From: Undibacterium sp. Jales W-56
GTDB taxonomy: Bacteria > Pseudomonadota > Gammaproteobacteria > Burkholderiales > Burkholderiaceae_D
DNA length: 64,000 bases
Direction: 5' to 3'
Assembly: GCF_025548535.1 (NCBI RefSeq)
Contig: NZ_JAJLQW010000001.1
Span: forward strand, 434,001 to 498,000
Of the stretch, positions 54,137 through 63,172 are shown one piece after another (the first letter of the stretch is position 1; each line of letters begins with the position of its first letter). A model generated the notes under the pieces. It searched no databases. It was not told the DNA's origin and was given only the letters and a program-made list of their open reading frames with translations. A program made the position numbers and the translations under genes.

Positions 54137-54182
54137 TGATATCCAATCCAATATCAATCTTGATTAAAAAGTGATTGGAAAG
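54137..54182 (+). promoter_or_regulatory. Operator/promoter element of the arabinan locus, site 2
   Basis: TGATAT, CCAATCCA, ATATCA is an inverted repeat with perfect 6-base arms, followed by AAAAAGTGATTGGAAAG at the same distance as at site 1 (46655). It lies 87 bases upstream of the dehydratase ATG. Confidence 0.7.
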
Positions 54183-54202
54183 GCATCGCTGAAATCTTTA
54201 GT

Positions 54203-54266
54203 ATTCCTCCATCCCTGTACGGCACGACTAAGCACGGCCGGACAATACAAAAAAACAAGGAGGAAT
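54203..54266 (+). promoter_or_regulatory. Possible RBS-sequestering pair in the dehydratase leader
   Basis: ATTCCTCC at 54203-54210 is the exact complement of GGAGGAAT at 54259-54266, the Shine-Dalgarno region of the gene at 54269. The loop is 48 bases. It could act as translational control. Confidence 0.45.
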
Positions 54267-54268
54267 GC

Positions 54269-56011
54269 ATGTCCGAGACAAAAAAGAAAGTCGCCCTTCG
54301 CTCTGCTGAATGGTTCGGCACTCAAGATAAAAACGGTTTTATGTATCGTAGCTGGATGAAGAATCAGGGTATTCCCGATCACGAATTCCAGGGTAAGCCT
54401 ATCATCGGCATCTGCAATACCTGGTCTGAACTGACCCCCTGCAATGCGCATTTCCGTCAATTGGCCGAGCATGTAAAGCGCGGCATCCTGGAGGCTGGCG
54501 GCTTCCCGGTGGAGTTCCCGGTTTTCTCGAATGGCGAATCGAATTTGCGTCCGACCGCCATGCTGACCCGTAATCTGGCCAGCATGGACGTGGAAGAATC
54601 GATACGCGGCAATCCTATGGATGCCGTTGTCTTGCTGGTCGGCTGCGACAAGACCACGCCGGCCTTGCTGATGGGGGCAGCGAGCTGCGATATCCCGACC
54701 ATCGTCGTCAGTGGCGGACCGATGTTAAACGGTAAGCTCGATGGCAAGAACATCGGTTCGGGCACAGCGGTCTGGCAATTGCACGAGGCGGTCAAGGCAG
54801 GCGATATCACCATGCATCAATTCATGTCTGCGGAAGCCGGTATGTCGCGCTCTGCCGGCACCTGCAATACCATGGGTACGGCCTCTACCATGGCGTGCAT
54901 GGCAGAAGCGCTCGGCACCTCGTTGCCGCACAATGCTGCGATTCCGGCGGTCGATTCGCGTCGCTATGTATTGGCGCACATGTCCGGCATCCGCATCGTT
55001 GAAATGGTGTGGGAAGATCTGCGCCTGTCCAAGGTATTGACACGGGCAGCGTTTGAAAACGCCATCAAGGTCAATGCAGCGATCGGCGGCTCGACCAATG
55101 CCGTGATCCATTTAAAAGCGATTGCCGGACGTATCGGTGTGCCGCTGGAGCTGGAGGATTGGACGACGATAGGGCGCGGCACACCGACGATCGTCGATCT
55201 GATGCCCTCCGGTCGCTTTTTGATGGAAGAATTTTATTATGCCGGCGGCTTGCCGGGCGTGGTACGGCGTCTGGGTGAAGGCAATTTATTGCCGAATAAA
55301 GATGCCTTGACGGTCAATGGCAAGTCGCTATGGGTGAATTGCCAGGAGGCGCCAGTGTATGACGATGAAGTCATCCGCCAGCTCGACAATCCTTTGATCC
55401 CGGATGGCGGTATCTGCATTTTGCGCGGCAATCTGGCGCCACGCGGCGCCGTGCTGAAGCCATCGGCCGCTTCGCCGCATCTGATGCAGCATACCGGCAG
55501 GGCAGTCGTGTTCGAGAATTTCGATCATTACAAACAACGTATTGTCGATCCTGATCTGGATGTCGATGCGAATTCGATTCTGGTCATGAAAAATTGCGGC
55601 CCCAAAGGTTATCCGGGTATGGCCGAGGTAGGCAATATGGGTTTGCCGCCAAAATTGCTGGCGCAAGGCGTCAAGGACATGGTACGTATCTCCGATGCCC
55701 GCATGAGCGGTACCGCCTACGGCACGGTGGTGTTGCATGTTGCGCCGGAAGCGATGGCCGGCGGTCCGCTCGGTATCGTCAGGGACGGCGATCTGATCAC
55801 GCTCGACTGCCACAACGGTCGCCTGAATCTCGACCTCAGCGACGCAGAAATCACGCAACGTCTGGCAACGCGTACAGAGACGCAAGAGCCGAGTATGAAG
55901 AGCGGCTATCAGCAACTGTATATCGATCATGTCTTGCAAGCGGATCAGGGGTGCGATTTTGATTTCTTGCTGGGTAGCCGCGGCTCGGCTGTGCCAAGAC
56001 ATTCACACTAA
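54269..56011 (+). CDS. araC: L-arabonate dehydratase (IlvD/Edd family)
   Basis: A 580-aa Fe-S dehydratase that turns L-arabonate into 2-keto-3-deoxy-L-arabonate. Iron-sulfur and active-site motifs: GICNTWSELTPCNAHFRQLA, VLLVGCDKTTPALLMGAASC, and SAGTCNTMGTASTMACM (three Cys). INAAIGGSTNAVIHLKAIAG and KNCGPKGYPGMAEVGNM follow. Length 580 fits the sugar-acid branch rather than IlvD (about 615). Gene context gives the substrate. The strong RBS AAGGAGG may be masked by a leader hairpin. The name follows the Azospirillum araC dehydratase, not the E. coli regulator. Confidence 0.92.
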   Translation: MSETKKKVALRSAEWFGTQDKNGFMYRSWMKNQGIPDHEFQGKPIIGICNTWSELTPCNAHFRQLAEHVKRGILEAGGFPVEFPVFSNGESNLRPTAMLTRNLASMDVEESIRGNPMDAVVLLVGCDKTTPALLMGAASCDIPTIVVSGGPMLNGKLDGKNIGSGTAVWQLHEAVKAGDITMHQFMSAEAGMSRSAGTCNTMGTASTMACMAEALGTSLPHNAAIPAVDSRRYVLAHMSGIRIVEMVWEDLRLSKVLTRAAFENAIKVNAAIGGSTNAVIHLKAIAGRIGVPLELEDWTTIGRGTPTIVDLMPSGRFLMEEFYYAGGLPGVVRRLGEGNLLPNKDALTVNGKSLWVNCQEAPVYDDEVIRQLDNPLIPDGGICILRGNLAPRGAVLKPSAASPHLMQHTGRAVVFENFDHYKQRIVDPDLDVDANSILVMKNCGPKGYPGMAEVGNMGLPPKLLAQGVKDMVRISDARMSGTAYGTVVLHVAPEAMAGGPLGIVRDGDLITLDCHNGRLNLDLSDAEITQRLATRTETQEPSMKSGYQQLYIDHVLQADQGCDFDFLLGSRGSAVPRHSH

Positions 56012-56029
56012 AAAAAGATCGGAGACATT

Positions 56030-57022
56030 ATGCTACTCATACAATTTATCAATGATGCCGGACAGCGCTGTGTCGGTGCGCTGGAGCAGACAAGCATACG
56101 CGTGCTGGATGGCTATCAATCCACCTATGCTCTGGCGCAAGCCGCAATTCGCCAGAAAATCAGTTTGGAAAAATTGGCTACCGCAGCAATCGGTTCTGTC
56201 AGCGATACCTATGAAGCGGTTGCCAAAGGCGGCCGCTTGCTGGCGCCGCTGGATCATGCCGATGCGGCGCATTGCTACGTAACGGGAACCGGCCTGACGC
56301 ATCTGGGTAGTGCCGATACTCGCGATGCCATGCATAAAAAAATCGGCGGCGATGTCGATACTCTCAGCGATAGCATGAAAATGTTCCGCCTCGGTGTCGA
56401 AGGCGGCAAACCAGCCGCCGGTCAGCCGGGTGTGCAGCCGGAATGGTTTTATAAAGGGGACGGCTCTGTCGTCAGCGCCAGCGAGCAGCCTTTGCGCATG
56501 CCTGATTTTGCCCTCGATGGCGGCGAGGAGCCGGAGATCGCCGGTCTGTATGTGATCGGTGATGACGGTCAGCCGTATCGCCTTGGCTTTGCGATTGGCA
56601 ATGAATTTTCGGACCATATTACCGAGCGTCAGAATTATCTGTATCTGGCACATTCCAAGCTGCGTATGTGTGGCGTCGGCCCCGCCTTGCTGGTGGGAGA
56701 GCTGCCTGCGCATGTAGTCGGCACATCCCGTATTTACGATGCCGAAGGACGCCTGCGTTGGGAAAAAGCCTTCGTCAGCGGCGAGCAGAATATGTCGCAT
56801 ACGATTGCCAATCTCGAATACCACCATTTCAAATATCCACTATTCAATCGTCCTGGCGATGTCCATATCCATTTCTTTGGCACCGCCACGCTGAGTTTTG
56901 CCGACGGGATCAGTGTCAAAGCCGGTGAGACATTCGAAGTCGCATCGCCGAGCTTCGGACCGGCACTGCGCAACAAATTAGAGATCGCCAATACCAGCTT
57001 CGCGAAAGTAACCTCATTATGA
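56030..57022 (+). CDS. araD1: FAH-family AraD1 (GguC-like) protein, probable 2-keto-3-deoxy-L-arabonate dehydratase
   Basis: A 330-aa member of the fumarylacetoacetate hydrolase superfamily, AraD1/GguC branch. Typical metal-site region: YVTGTGLTHLGSADTRDAMH, then EPEIAGLYVIGDDGQPYRLG and GNEFSDHITERQNYLYLAHS. The pathway step between the arabonate dehydratase and the aldehyde dehydrogenase needs a second dehydration to 2-oxoglutarate semialdehyde. In Azospirillum a DHDPS/NAL-family protein does it; no such gene is in the window, and FAH proteins such as XylX do the analogous D-xylose step. I therefore infer this role. It follows araC by 18 bases and overlaps the next gene by four. Confidence 0.82.
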   Translation: MLLIQFINDAGQRCVGALEQTSIRVLDGYQSTYALAQAAIRQKISLEKLATAAIGSVSDTYEAVAKGGRLLAPLDHADAAHCYVTGTGLTHLGSADTRDAMHKKIGGDVDTLSDSMKMFRLGVEGGKPAAGQPGVQPEWFYKGDGSVVSASEQPLRMPDFALDGGEEPEIAGLYVIGDDGQPYRLGFAIGNEFSDHITERQNYLYLAHSKLRMCGVGPALLVGELPAHVVGTSRIYDAEGRLRWEKAFVSGEQNMSHTIANLEYHHFKYPLFNRPGDVHIHFFGTATLSFADGISVKAGETFEVASPSFGPALRNKLEIANTSFAKVTSL

Positions 57023-58599
57023 GTATCACCGGACTAGCCTCCATCGGCGGCAATAATGTGCAGGGAAACGGCAGCGCATTTCTGGCATTCGATCCCAGCA
57101 AAAGGGAGTCGATGGCGCCGGCGTTTTATATGGTCGATGCACAACAGATTGATACGGCCTGCCGGCTGGCGCAAGCAGCGTTTGATCCGTTCCGTTCGAC
57201 CACGGATGAGCAGCGTGCCGTGTTTCTGGAAACAATTGCGCAGCAGATTATGGCTTTGGGCGACGAGCTGATAGTCCGGGCGATGGCTGAAAGCGGTTTG
57301 CCGCGAGCTCGTTTGGAAGGCGAGCGCGGTCGAACCGCCGGACAGTTAAAACTCTTTGCCGATTTATTGCGCGAAGGCTCCTGGCGCGACGTCCGTATAG
57401 ACAGCGCCCTGCCGGAGCGGCAACCGCCAAGGCCGGATCTGCGCATGCGCATGATAGGTTTGGGGCCGGTCGCGGTATTTGCGGCGAGTAATTTTCCGCT
57501 GGCGTTTTCGGTCGCGGGCGGCGATACGGCATCGGCCTTGGCGGCGGGTTGCCCGGTGGTGCTGAAGGCGCATTCGGCACATCCGGGTACCTCTGAACTG
57601 ATGGCGCGAGCGATCGTACGTGCCATTCAGGTATGTGAATTGCCGGCAGGCGTATTTTCCTTGTTGACGGGTACCGGCAATGGTATCGGCCAGGAGCTGG
57701 TGCGTCATCCGGCTATTCAGGCGGTGGGCTTTACCGGCTCGCGTTCGGGCGGCATGGCCTTGATGGCAGTCGCTGCTGCGCGTGCCCAGCCTATTCCTGT
57801 GTATGCCGAGATGAGTAGTATCAATCCGGTGTATTTATTACCGCAGGCTTTGGCCAATCGTACCACCGAGATTGCGCAGGGATTTGCCGCCTCGCTGACT
57901 TTGGGGGCAGGGCAATTCTGTACCAATCCCGGCCTGGTGCTGGCATTAGCAGGCGCAGATTTTGAGCGTTTTGCTCAGCATGCTGCACAAGCGCTCTCCG
58001 GTGCTGCTTGCGCGACCATGCTGACGCCCGGCATCGCTTCCAGCTATCAGTCAGGCGTCCAGCGTCTGGCTGCGCAGACTGAGGTGACATCGCTGACGCC
58101 GGTTGCCAATGCGGTGAAGGAAGAAGGTAAAGGCGGCCCAGCCTTGTTTCTCACCAGCGGTGCGGCGTTTCTGGCGCAAGCCGCATTACATGATGAAATT
58201 TTTGGCCCGGCATCCTTGTTGGTAGCATGCCGTGATCTCAATCAGATGCTGGAAATTACCGAAAAATTGGAAGGGCAGTTAACCGCGACCTTGCAATTAG
58301 ACGATGCCGATCTACCGATGGCAGCGCGACTACTGCCGGTGCTGGAACGTCGCGTCGGTCGCATACTCGCTAACGGTTTTCCGACCGGCGTTGAGGTTGC
58401 CACTGCGATGGTGCACGGCGGGCCTTTCCCTTCCACTTCGGATGGCCGCAGTACCTCCGTGGGCACGGGTGCGATCAATCGCTTCTTGCGTCCGGTGTCG
58501 TATCAGAACCTGCCGCAAGCCTTATTGCCAGACGCTCTGCGCGATCTTAACCCGCTGGGAATCTGGCGTCGTCGCGATGGCACATTGGGCAAAGAGTAA
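57019..58599 (+). CDS. 2-oxoglutarate semialdehyde (2,5-dioxovalerate) dehydrogenase
   Basis: A 526-aa NAD(P)-dependent aldehyde dehydrogenase of the KGSADH group. The cofactor region is VAVFAASNFPLAFSVAGGDT, the catalytic Glu lies in IPVYAEMSSINPVYLLPQ, and the catalytic Cys in LGAGQFCTNPGLVL. The last step of oxidative arabinose breakdown gives 2-oxoglutarate. Start and araD1 stop overlap (ATGA), showing tight coupling. The length of about 525 is typical for this group, longer than classic ALDHs. Confidence 0.92.
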   Translation: MSITGLASIGGNNVQGNGSAFLAFDPSKRESMAPAFYMVDAQQIDTACRLAQAAFDPFRSTTDEQRAVFLETIAQQIMALGDELIVRAMAESGLPRARLEGERGRTAGQLKLFADLLREGSWRDVRIDSALPERQPPRPDLRMRMIGLGPVAVFAASNFPLAFSVAGGDTASALAAGCPVVLKAHSAHPGTSELMARAIVRAIQVCELPAGVFSLLTGTGNGIGQELVRHPAIQAVGFTGSRSGGMALMAVAAARAQPIPVYAEMSSINPVYLLPQALANRTTEIAQGFAASLTLGAGQFCTNPGLVLALAGADFERFAQHAAQALSGAACATMLTPGIASSYQSGVQRLAAQTEVTSLTPVANAVKEEGKGGPALFLTSGAAFLAQAALHDEIFGPASLLVACRDLNQMLEITEKLEGQLTATLQLDDADLPMAARLLPVLERRVGRILANGFPTGVEVATAMVHGGPFPSTSDGRSTSVGTGAINRFLRPVSYQNLPQALLPDALRDLNPLGIWRRRDGTLGKE

Positions 58600-58651
58600 T
58601 CGTCAGCCAGCAAACCTTAGTACACTATAAGCAAGTAAAAAAGTAGGAGAC

Positions 58652-59422
58652 ATGATGAATCAATTAGCCAGATACGGCAGCTTGCAAGATAAGCGGGTAT
58701 TTATTACAGGTGGTGGCAGCGGCATTGGCGAAGAGCTGGTCGCGGCGTTTGTGGCGCAAGGCGCCATCGTTGCATTCGTCGATATCGCGCGTGAAGCGAG
58801 CCAGGCATTGTGTGATCGGCTGGCCGCAGCGGGCCTGCGTGCGCCATTGTTCAGATATTGCGATATTACCGATATTCCCGCCTTGCAAAAAGTCATGAGC
58901 GGACTGGCCGCCGAGATCGGCGATTTTGATGTGCTGGTCAACAATGCCGCCAACGACCAGCGCCATCAGACCGACGAAGTCACCCTGGATTATTGGAATG
59001 AGCGTATTGCGATCAATCAGCGTCCTATGTTCTTTACCTGCCAGTCCGTATTGCCGGGCATGAAGCGCAAAGGCAGTGGTTCTATCATCAATATCAGCTC
59101 GATTTCATGGCATATCAAAGGCGCGGGCTATCCCGTATATGCAACCGCCAAGGCCGCCGTCGTCGGTCTGACACGCGGCCTCGCACGCGAGGTCGGCGCA
59201 CATGGCATACGGGTGAATACGGTAACGCCCGGTTGGGTCATGACGCAGCGCCAGATCGATCTCTGGGTCGATGAGGCGGCTGAAGCGGAGATCAAAAAGA
59301 GTCAGTGCCTGCCGGATAAATTGATGCCTGCACATATTGCCTCCATGGTGTTGTTTCTGGCAGCCGATGACGGTGCGATGTGCACCGCGCAGGAATTTAT
59401 CGTCGATGCAGGCTGGGTGTGA
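58652..59422 (+). CDS. SDR-family sugar dehydrogenase, probable L-arabinose 1-dehydrogenase
   Basis: A 256-aa classical short-chain dehydrogenase. Cofactor motif TGGGSGIGEELVAAF with Asp in FVDIAR (NAD preference), NNAANDQRHQ, and the catalytic Ser-Tyr-Lys set in SSISWHIKGAGYPVYATAKA. The sequence resembles aldopentose dehydrogenases of the Caulobacter XylB type. In this locus it is the only candidate for the first oxidation, L-arabinose to L-arabino-lactone. D-xylose oxidation cannot be excluded. RBS AGGAGAC. Confidence 0.88.
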   Translation: MMNQLARYGSLQDKRVFITGGGSGIGEELVAAFVAQGAIVAFVDIAREASQALCDRLAAAGLRAPLFRYCDITDIPALQKVMSGLAAEIGDFDVLVNNAANDQRHQTDEVTLDYWNERIAINQRPMFFTCQSVLPGMKRKGSGSIINISSISWHIKGAGYPVYATAKAAVVGLTRGLAREVGAHGIRVNTVTPGWVMTQRQIDLWVDEAAEAEIKKSQCLPDKLMPAHIASMVLFLAADDGAMCTAQEFIVDAGWV

Positions 59423-59554
59423 CGACCTGTGACCAGCGATCGATAGCCAGATGAACTGCTCACTTCTTCCAACGATGTAATAGTCACCTCTTCATGCAAC
59501 GCATCGCTGTTTTTGAGAAACGGCGGGGCAGTCTCACCTCAAAATAGGAAGGCG

Positions 59555-61486
59555 ATGATGAAATTTACCTGCAATCTCGCAATAGTCCTGACGCTATTTT
59601 CCGGCGTTATCTGTGCTGCTACTGCGCAAGACTTATTCAGCCCGGATCATCAGATTCAGGTTCAGCTCCGCGTCAATCAACAACATCATCTGACTTATGC
59701 TGTTTATCGCCATACCCGGCCAGTCATCTTGCAATCGGAGCTGGGACTGGAACTGGACAAGGTAGATCTGCGCAATCAACTGAGCCTGGTCGCGACCTCC
59801 GAGGTCAGAAAAATCGAGGAGTCTTATTCGATGGCGGTCGGTAAGCGGCGCCATAATCGTTATCTTGCCAACGAGCAGAGCTATACCGTCGTCAACGCCA
59901 GTCAACAAAAAATGGATGTTGTCTTTCGCGTGTCGAATGACGGTGTCGCCTTTCGCTACATCGTTGCGGATAGCGCGATTCCGCATAAGAAATTGATTCA
60001 GGAATCGAGTAGTTTCGCCTTTGCGGCGAATACTCAAGCCTGGTTGCAGCCGATTGCAGTTGCGCAAACTGGCTGGAGTAACACCAATCCTTCGTATGAA
60101 GAGCTCTATCAAATGGGGATAGCCGTTGGTACGGCATCGCCGTCGCAGGCAGGTTGGGTTTTTCCTGCCTTGTTCAAAACTGGCGACACCTGGGTTGTGT
60201 TATCTGAGGCGAATATGGACGGTAGTTACCAGGCTTCGCGCCTGCAAGCCGACTCGACTGGTGGTGTCTACAAAATCGGTAATCCCATGACGGCCGAAGT
60301 ATTTACCGGCGGCTCGCTGATGGCGGAAACTGACGGCGTATTAACTTCTCCGTGGCGCATCATCGGTCTTGGATCCTTGAACTCTGTGATGAATTCAAAT
60401 CTTGGCAACGATCTCGCCGCACCTGCTATCGCCTTCAATCCAGAACTGGTACAGCCCGGCCACGCCTCATGGAGCTGGGCTTTGCTGAAAGACGACAGCA
60501 CCATCTATGAGGTACAGAAAAAATTCATCGATTATGCCGCGGATATGCATTGGCGCTACACGCTGATCGATGCCGACTGGGACCGGAAAATCGGTGTCGA
60601 CAAGGTCAGGGAACTGGTCGACTATGCCGCCAGGAAAAACGTCGGCATTCTGCTCTGGTACAACTCATCAGGCGCATGGAATACCACGCAATACAGTCCC
60701 AAAGGTCAATTGCTGACGCATGAGCAGCGCAAAAAAGAGTTCACGCGTTTACAGCAAATGGGAGTTAAAGGGATTAAGGTCGATTTTTTTGCCGGTGACG
60801 GCAGATCGATGATCGAGTATTACCTGGCAATTTTAAAAGATGCAGCCGACAGCGGCTTATTGGTGAATTTCCATGGAGCGACTTTGCCCAGGGGCTGGGC
60901 GCGTACTTATCCGAACCTGATGAGCATGGAGGCGGTCAAGGGGCTGGAGTTTACTACCTTTACCCAACAGGATCAGGATGCGGTGGTCACCCACGCAGCG
61001 ATGCTGCCGTTTGCCCGCAATCTGTTTGATCCCATGGATTTCACCCCGATGGTGTTTGGCGACATACCGAATATCAGGCGCGCTACTAAGAACGGTTTTG
61101 AGTTAGCCGAGTCTGTCCTGTTCTTATCCGGCATCCAGCATTTCGCCGAAATCCCGGAAGGCATGGCGACCGTACCTGAATATGTCAAACAATTCCTGCA
61201 AAACTTACCCCGCAGTTGGGACGACAGTAAATTTATCGATGGCTTCCCGGGCAAATATGTCGTGATCGCCCGGCAATCCAGCGATGCATGGTATGTCGCG
61301 GGTATCAATGCGGAAGAGACGGATAAGCCACTGCAACTGGATTTATCTTTTATCGGCAACAAGCAAGGCTCATTGATGACTGATGGCGCAAGCGAACGGA
61401 CTTTCGCTCGGTCCGATATCACGACGCGACAGCCGGTAAAGATCACGATCAAAGCGCATGGCGGCTTTGTCGCGGTATTCCGATGA
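59555..61486 (+). CDS. Exported GH97 glycoside hydrolase (retaining type)
   Basis: A 643-aa GH97 enzyme. The signal peptide covers about 1-24 (LAIVLTLFSGVICAATAQ). An N-terminal beta-sandwich (to about 275) precedes the catalytic barrel. In the barrel GVKGIKVDFFAGDGR carries an Asp at the nucleophile position, which marks the retaining subgroup (the inverting SusB group uses Glu there). SMEAVKGLEF supplies the acid/base Glu region. The start is the first ATG after AGGAAGG. Retaining GH97 members are alpha-galactosidases or beta-L-arabinopyranosidases; the context of an arabinan locus favours the latter (inference). It is probably periplasmic. Confidence 0.9.
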   Translation: MMKFTCNLAIVLTLFSGVICAATAQDLFSPDHQIQVQLRVNQQHHLTYAVYRHTRPVILQSELGLELDKVDLRNQLSLVATSEVRKIEESYSMAVGKRRHNRYLANEQSYTVVNASQQKMDVVFRVSNDGVAFRYIVADSAIPHKKLIQESSSFAFAANTQAWLQPIAVAQTGWSNTNPSYEELYQMGIAVGTASPSQAGWVFPALFKTGDTWVVLSEANMDGSYQASRLQADSTGGVYKIGNPMTAEVFTGGSLMAETDGVLTSPWRIIGLGSLNSVMNSNLGNDLAAPAIAFNPELVQPGHASWSWALLKDDSTIYEVQKKFIDYAADMHWRYTLIDADWDRKIGVDKVRELVDYAARKNVGILLWYNSSGAWNTTQYSPKGQLLTHEQRKKEFTRLQQMGVKGIKVDFFAGDGRSMIEYYLAILKDAADSGLLVNFHGATLPRGWARTYPNLMSMEAVKGLEFTTFTQQDQDAVVTHAAMLPFARNLFDPMDFTPMVFGDIPNIRRATKNGFELAESVLFLSGIQHFAEIPEGMATVPEYVKQFLQNLPRSWDDSKFIDGFPGKYVVIARQSSDAWYVAGINAEETDKPLQLDLSFIGNKQGSLMTDGASERTFARSDITTRQPVKITIKAHGGFVAVFR

Positions 61487-61538
61487 ACAACAAAATTTAA
61501 TTCAAACCAAAATCAAAAAAACATTTCAGGAGACAAGC

Positions 61539-63125
61539 ATGATCATGTTGAAGAAGTCTATTTTCGCCAGCAGTCTGTTGGCAGTCACTGCCGCCACATT
61601 AATGAACGCAGCACCTGGCGCCTACGCTGCAAACGAAGTCAGTATCACGATCGACGCCAAGAAAGCCGGACCAGTCATCAACAAAAATATTTACGGCCAG
61701 TTTGCCGAACACCTGGGTACCGGCGTATATGAGGGTATGTGGGTCGGACCCGAATCCCCCATCCCGAATACCAAGGGCTGGCGCAACGACGTGATCGGCG
61801 CGCTCAAGAATATGCATGTTCCGCTGGTGCGCTGGCCGGGCGGTTGCTTCGCGGATGAATACCATTGGCGAGACGGCATCGGTGCGCGCGATAAGCGTCC
61901 GGTCAAAATGAATACGAATTGGGGCAACGTTGAAGAGAACAATGCAGTCGGTACTCATGAGTTTTTTGATCTGGTCGATTTGCTCGGTGCGGATGCCTAT
62001 GTGAATGGCAATCTGGGATCCGGTACACCGCAGGAGATGGCCGAGTGGGTGGAATATCTGACGGGCGACGGTAAATCCTCTTTAGCGGAACTGCGCCGTA
62101 AAAACGGCCGTGATAAACCGTTCAAAGTAGCTTTCTTCGGTATCGGTAACGAAGCCTGGGGCTGCGGCGGCAACATGACGGTGCAGCATTACACCAGTCT
62201 TTACAATCAGTATGCGAGCTTCCTGAAAGCGCCGAAGGATTACATGCCGCAATTCATCGCGAGCGGCGGCCATGACGACGACACGACCTGGACCGATCAC
62301 CTGACCAAGCACATCCATGAACAATGGAATATGCGCTTTGACGGCATCAGCTTCCACTATTACACCGTGCCGACGGGCGTATGGGAGAAGAAGGGGCTGG
62401 CGCTCGGTTTTCCGGAGGAGCAGTGGATCTCGACGTTGAAAAATACTTTGCGTATGGATAGCCTGATCAAGAACAATGTCGCCAAGATGGACAAGAATGA
62501 TCCCAAGAAAAAGATCGCGTTTAACGTCGATGAATGGGGCACCTGGTATGACGTCGAACCGGGTACCAATCCCGGCTTCCTATACCAGCAAAACAGCTTG
62601 CGCGATGCGCTGGTTGCGGCATTGAATTTCAATATTTTTCATGCGCATGCAGAGCGCGTCCGCATGACGAACATCGCCCAGATGGTCAATGTGCTGCAAG
62701 CCATGATCCTGACCGAGAAGGACAAGATGCTGCTGACGCCGACCTATCATGCATTTGAAATGTATGTGCCGTTTCAGAATGCGACTTCACTGCCTTTGAC
62801 GATTAAAAACAACCGCAAATACAGCCTGGGCGCGACCAGCATTCCTAGCATCAGTGCCTCTGCTGCACGCGCGCTCGATGGCAAACTGTACCTGTCTCTG
62901 GTCAATACCGATCCGAATCAAGCGGTCGATATCACGATCGATGTCGCAGGTGAGAAAGTCGCTGGCTTGAAAGGCCGTGTATTAACCGCGAATGCGATGG
63001 ATGCGCACAATACGTTTGCCGATCCGCAAGCGGTAACGCCGGTCGCATTCAATGCGCTCGCGAGCGGCGGCAAAGTGTCAGTGAAAGTCCCGGCGAAATC
63101 CGTGGTGGTGGTAGCGGCGGAATAA
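61539..63125 (+). CDS. Exported GH51 alpha-L-arabinofuranosidase
   Basis: A 528-aa GH51 enzyme. The signal peptide is about 1-32 (LAVTAATLMN, ending in AYA). The start of the mature protein (KKAGPVINKNIYGQFAEHLG) and VRWPGGCFADEYHWRDGIG are GH51 hallmarks. The acid/base Glu is in FFGIGNEAWGCGG and the nucleophile Glu in FNVDEWGTWYD. It releases arabinose from arabinan or arabinoxylan side chains. Most GH51 enzymes are cytoplasmic; here a clear signal peptide predicts periplasmic or outer location. RBS CAGGAGA; it lies 52 bases after GH97. Confidence 0.94.
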   Translation: MIMLKKSIFASSLLAVTAATLMNAAPGAYAANEVSITIDAKKAGPVINKNIYGQFAEHLGTGVYEGMWVGPESPIPNTKGWRNDVIGALKNMHVPLVRWPGGCFADEYHWRDGIGARDKRPVKMNTNWGNVEENNAVGTHEFFDLVDLLGADAYVNGNLGSGTPQEMAEWVEYLTGDGKSSLAELRRKNGRDKPFKVAFFGIGNEAWGCGGNMTVQHYTSLYNQYASFLKAPKDYMPQFIASGGHDDDTTWTDHLTKHIHEQWNMRFDGISFHYYTVPTGVWEKKGLALGFPEEQWISTLKNTLRMDSLIKNNVAKMDKNDPKKKIAFNVDEWGTWYDVEPGTNPGFLYQQNSLRDALVAALNFNIFHAHAERVRMTNIAQMVNVLQAMILTEKDKMLLTPTYHAFEMYVPFQNATSLPLTIKNNRKYSLGATSIPSISASAARALDGKLYLSLVNTDPNQAVDITIDVAGEKVAGLKGRVLTANAMDAHNTFADPQAVTPVAFNALASGGKVSVKVPAKSVVVVAAE

Positions 63126-63172
63126 ATCCGTTGCAAACCACGATGCATCCTATTCTTTAGCGAGAACATATC

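Noticed and set aside
54725-56002. Long minus-strand frames under arabonate dehydratase
   Set aside because: They are antisense to a well-supported Fe-S dehydratase; composition is that of shadows.
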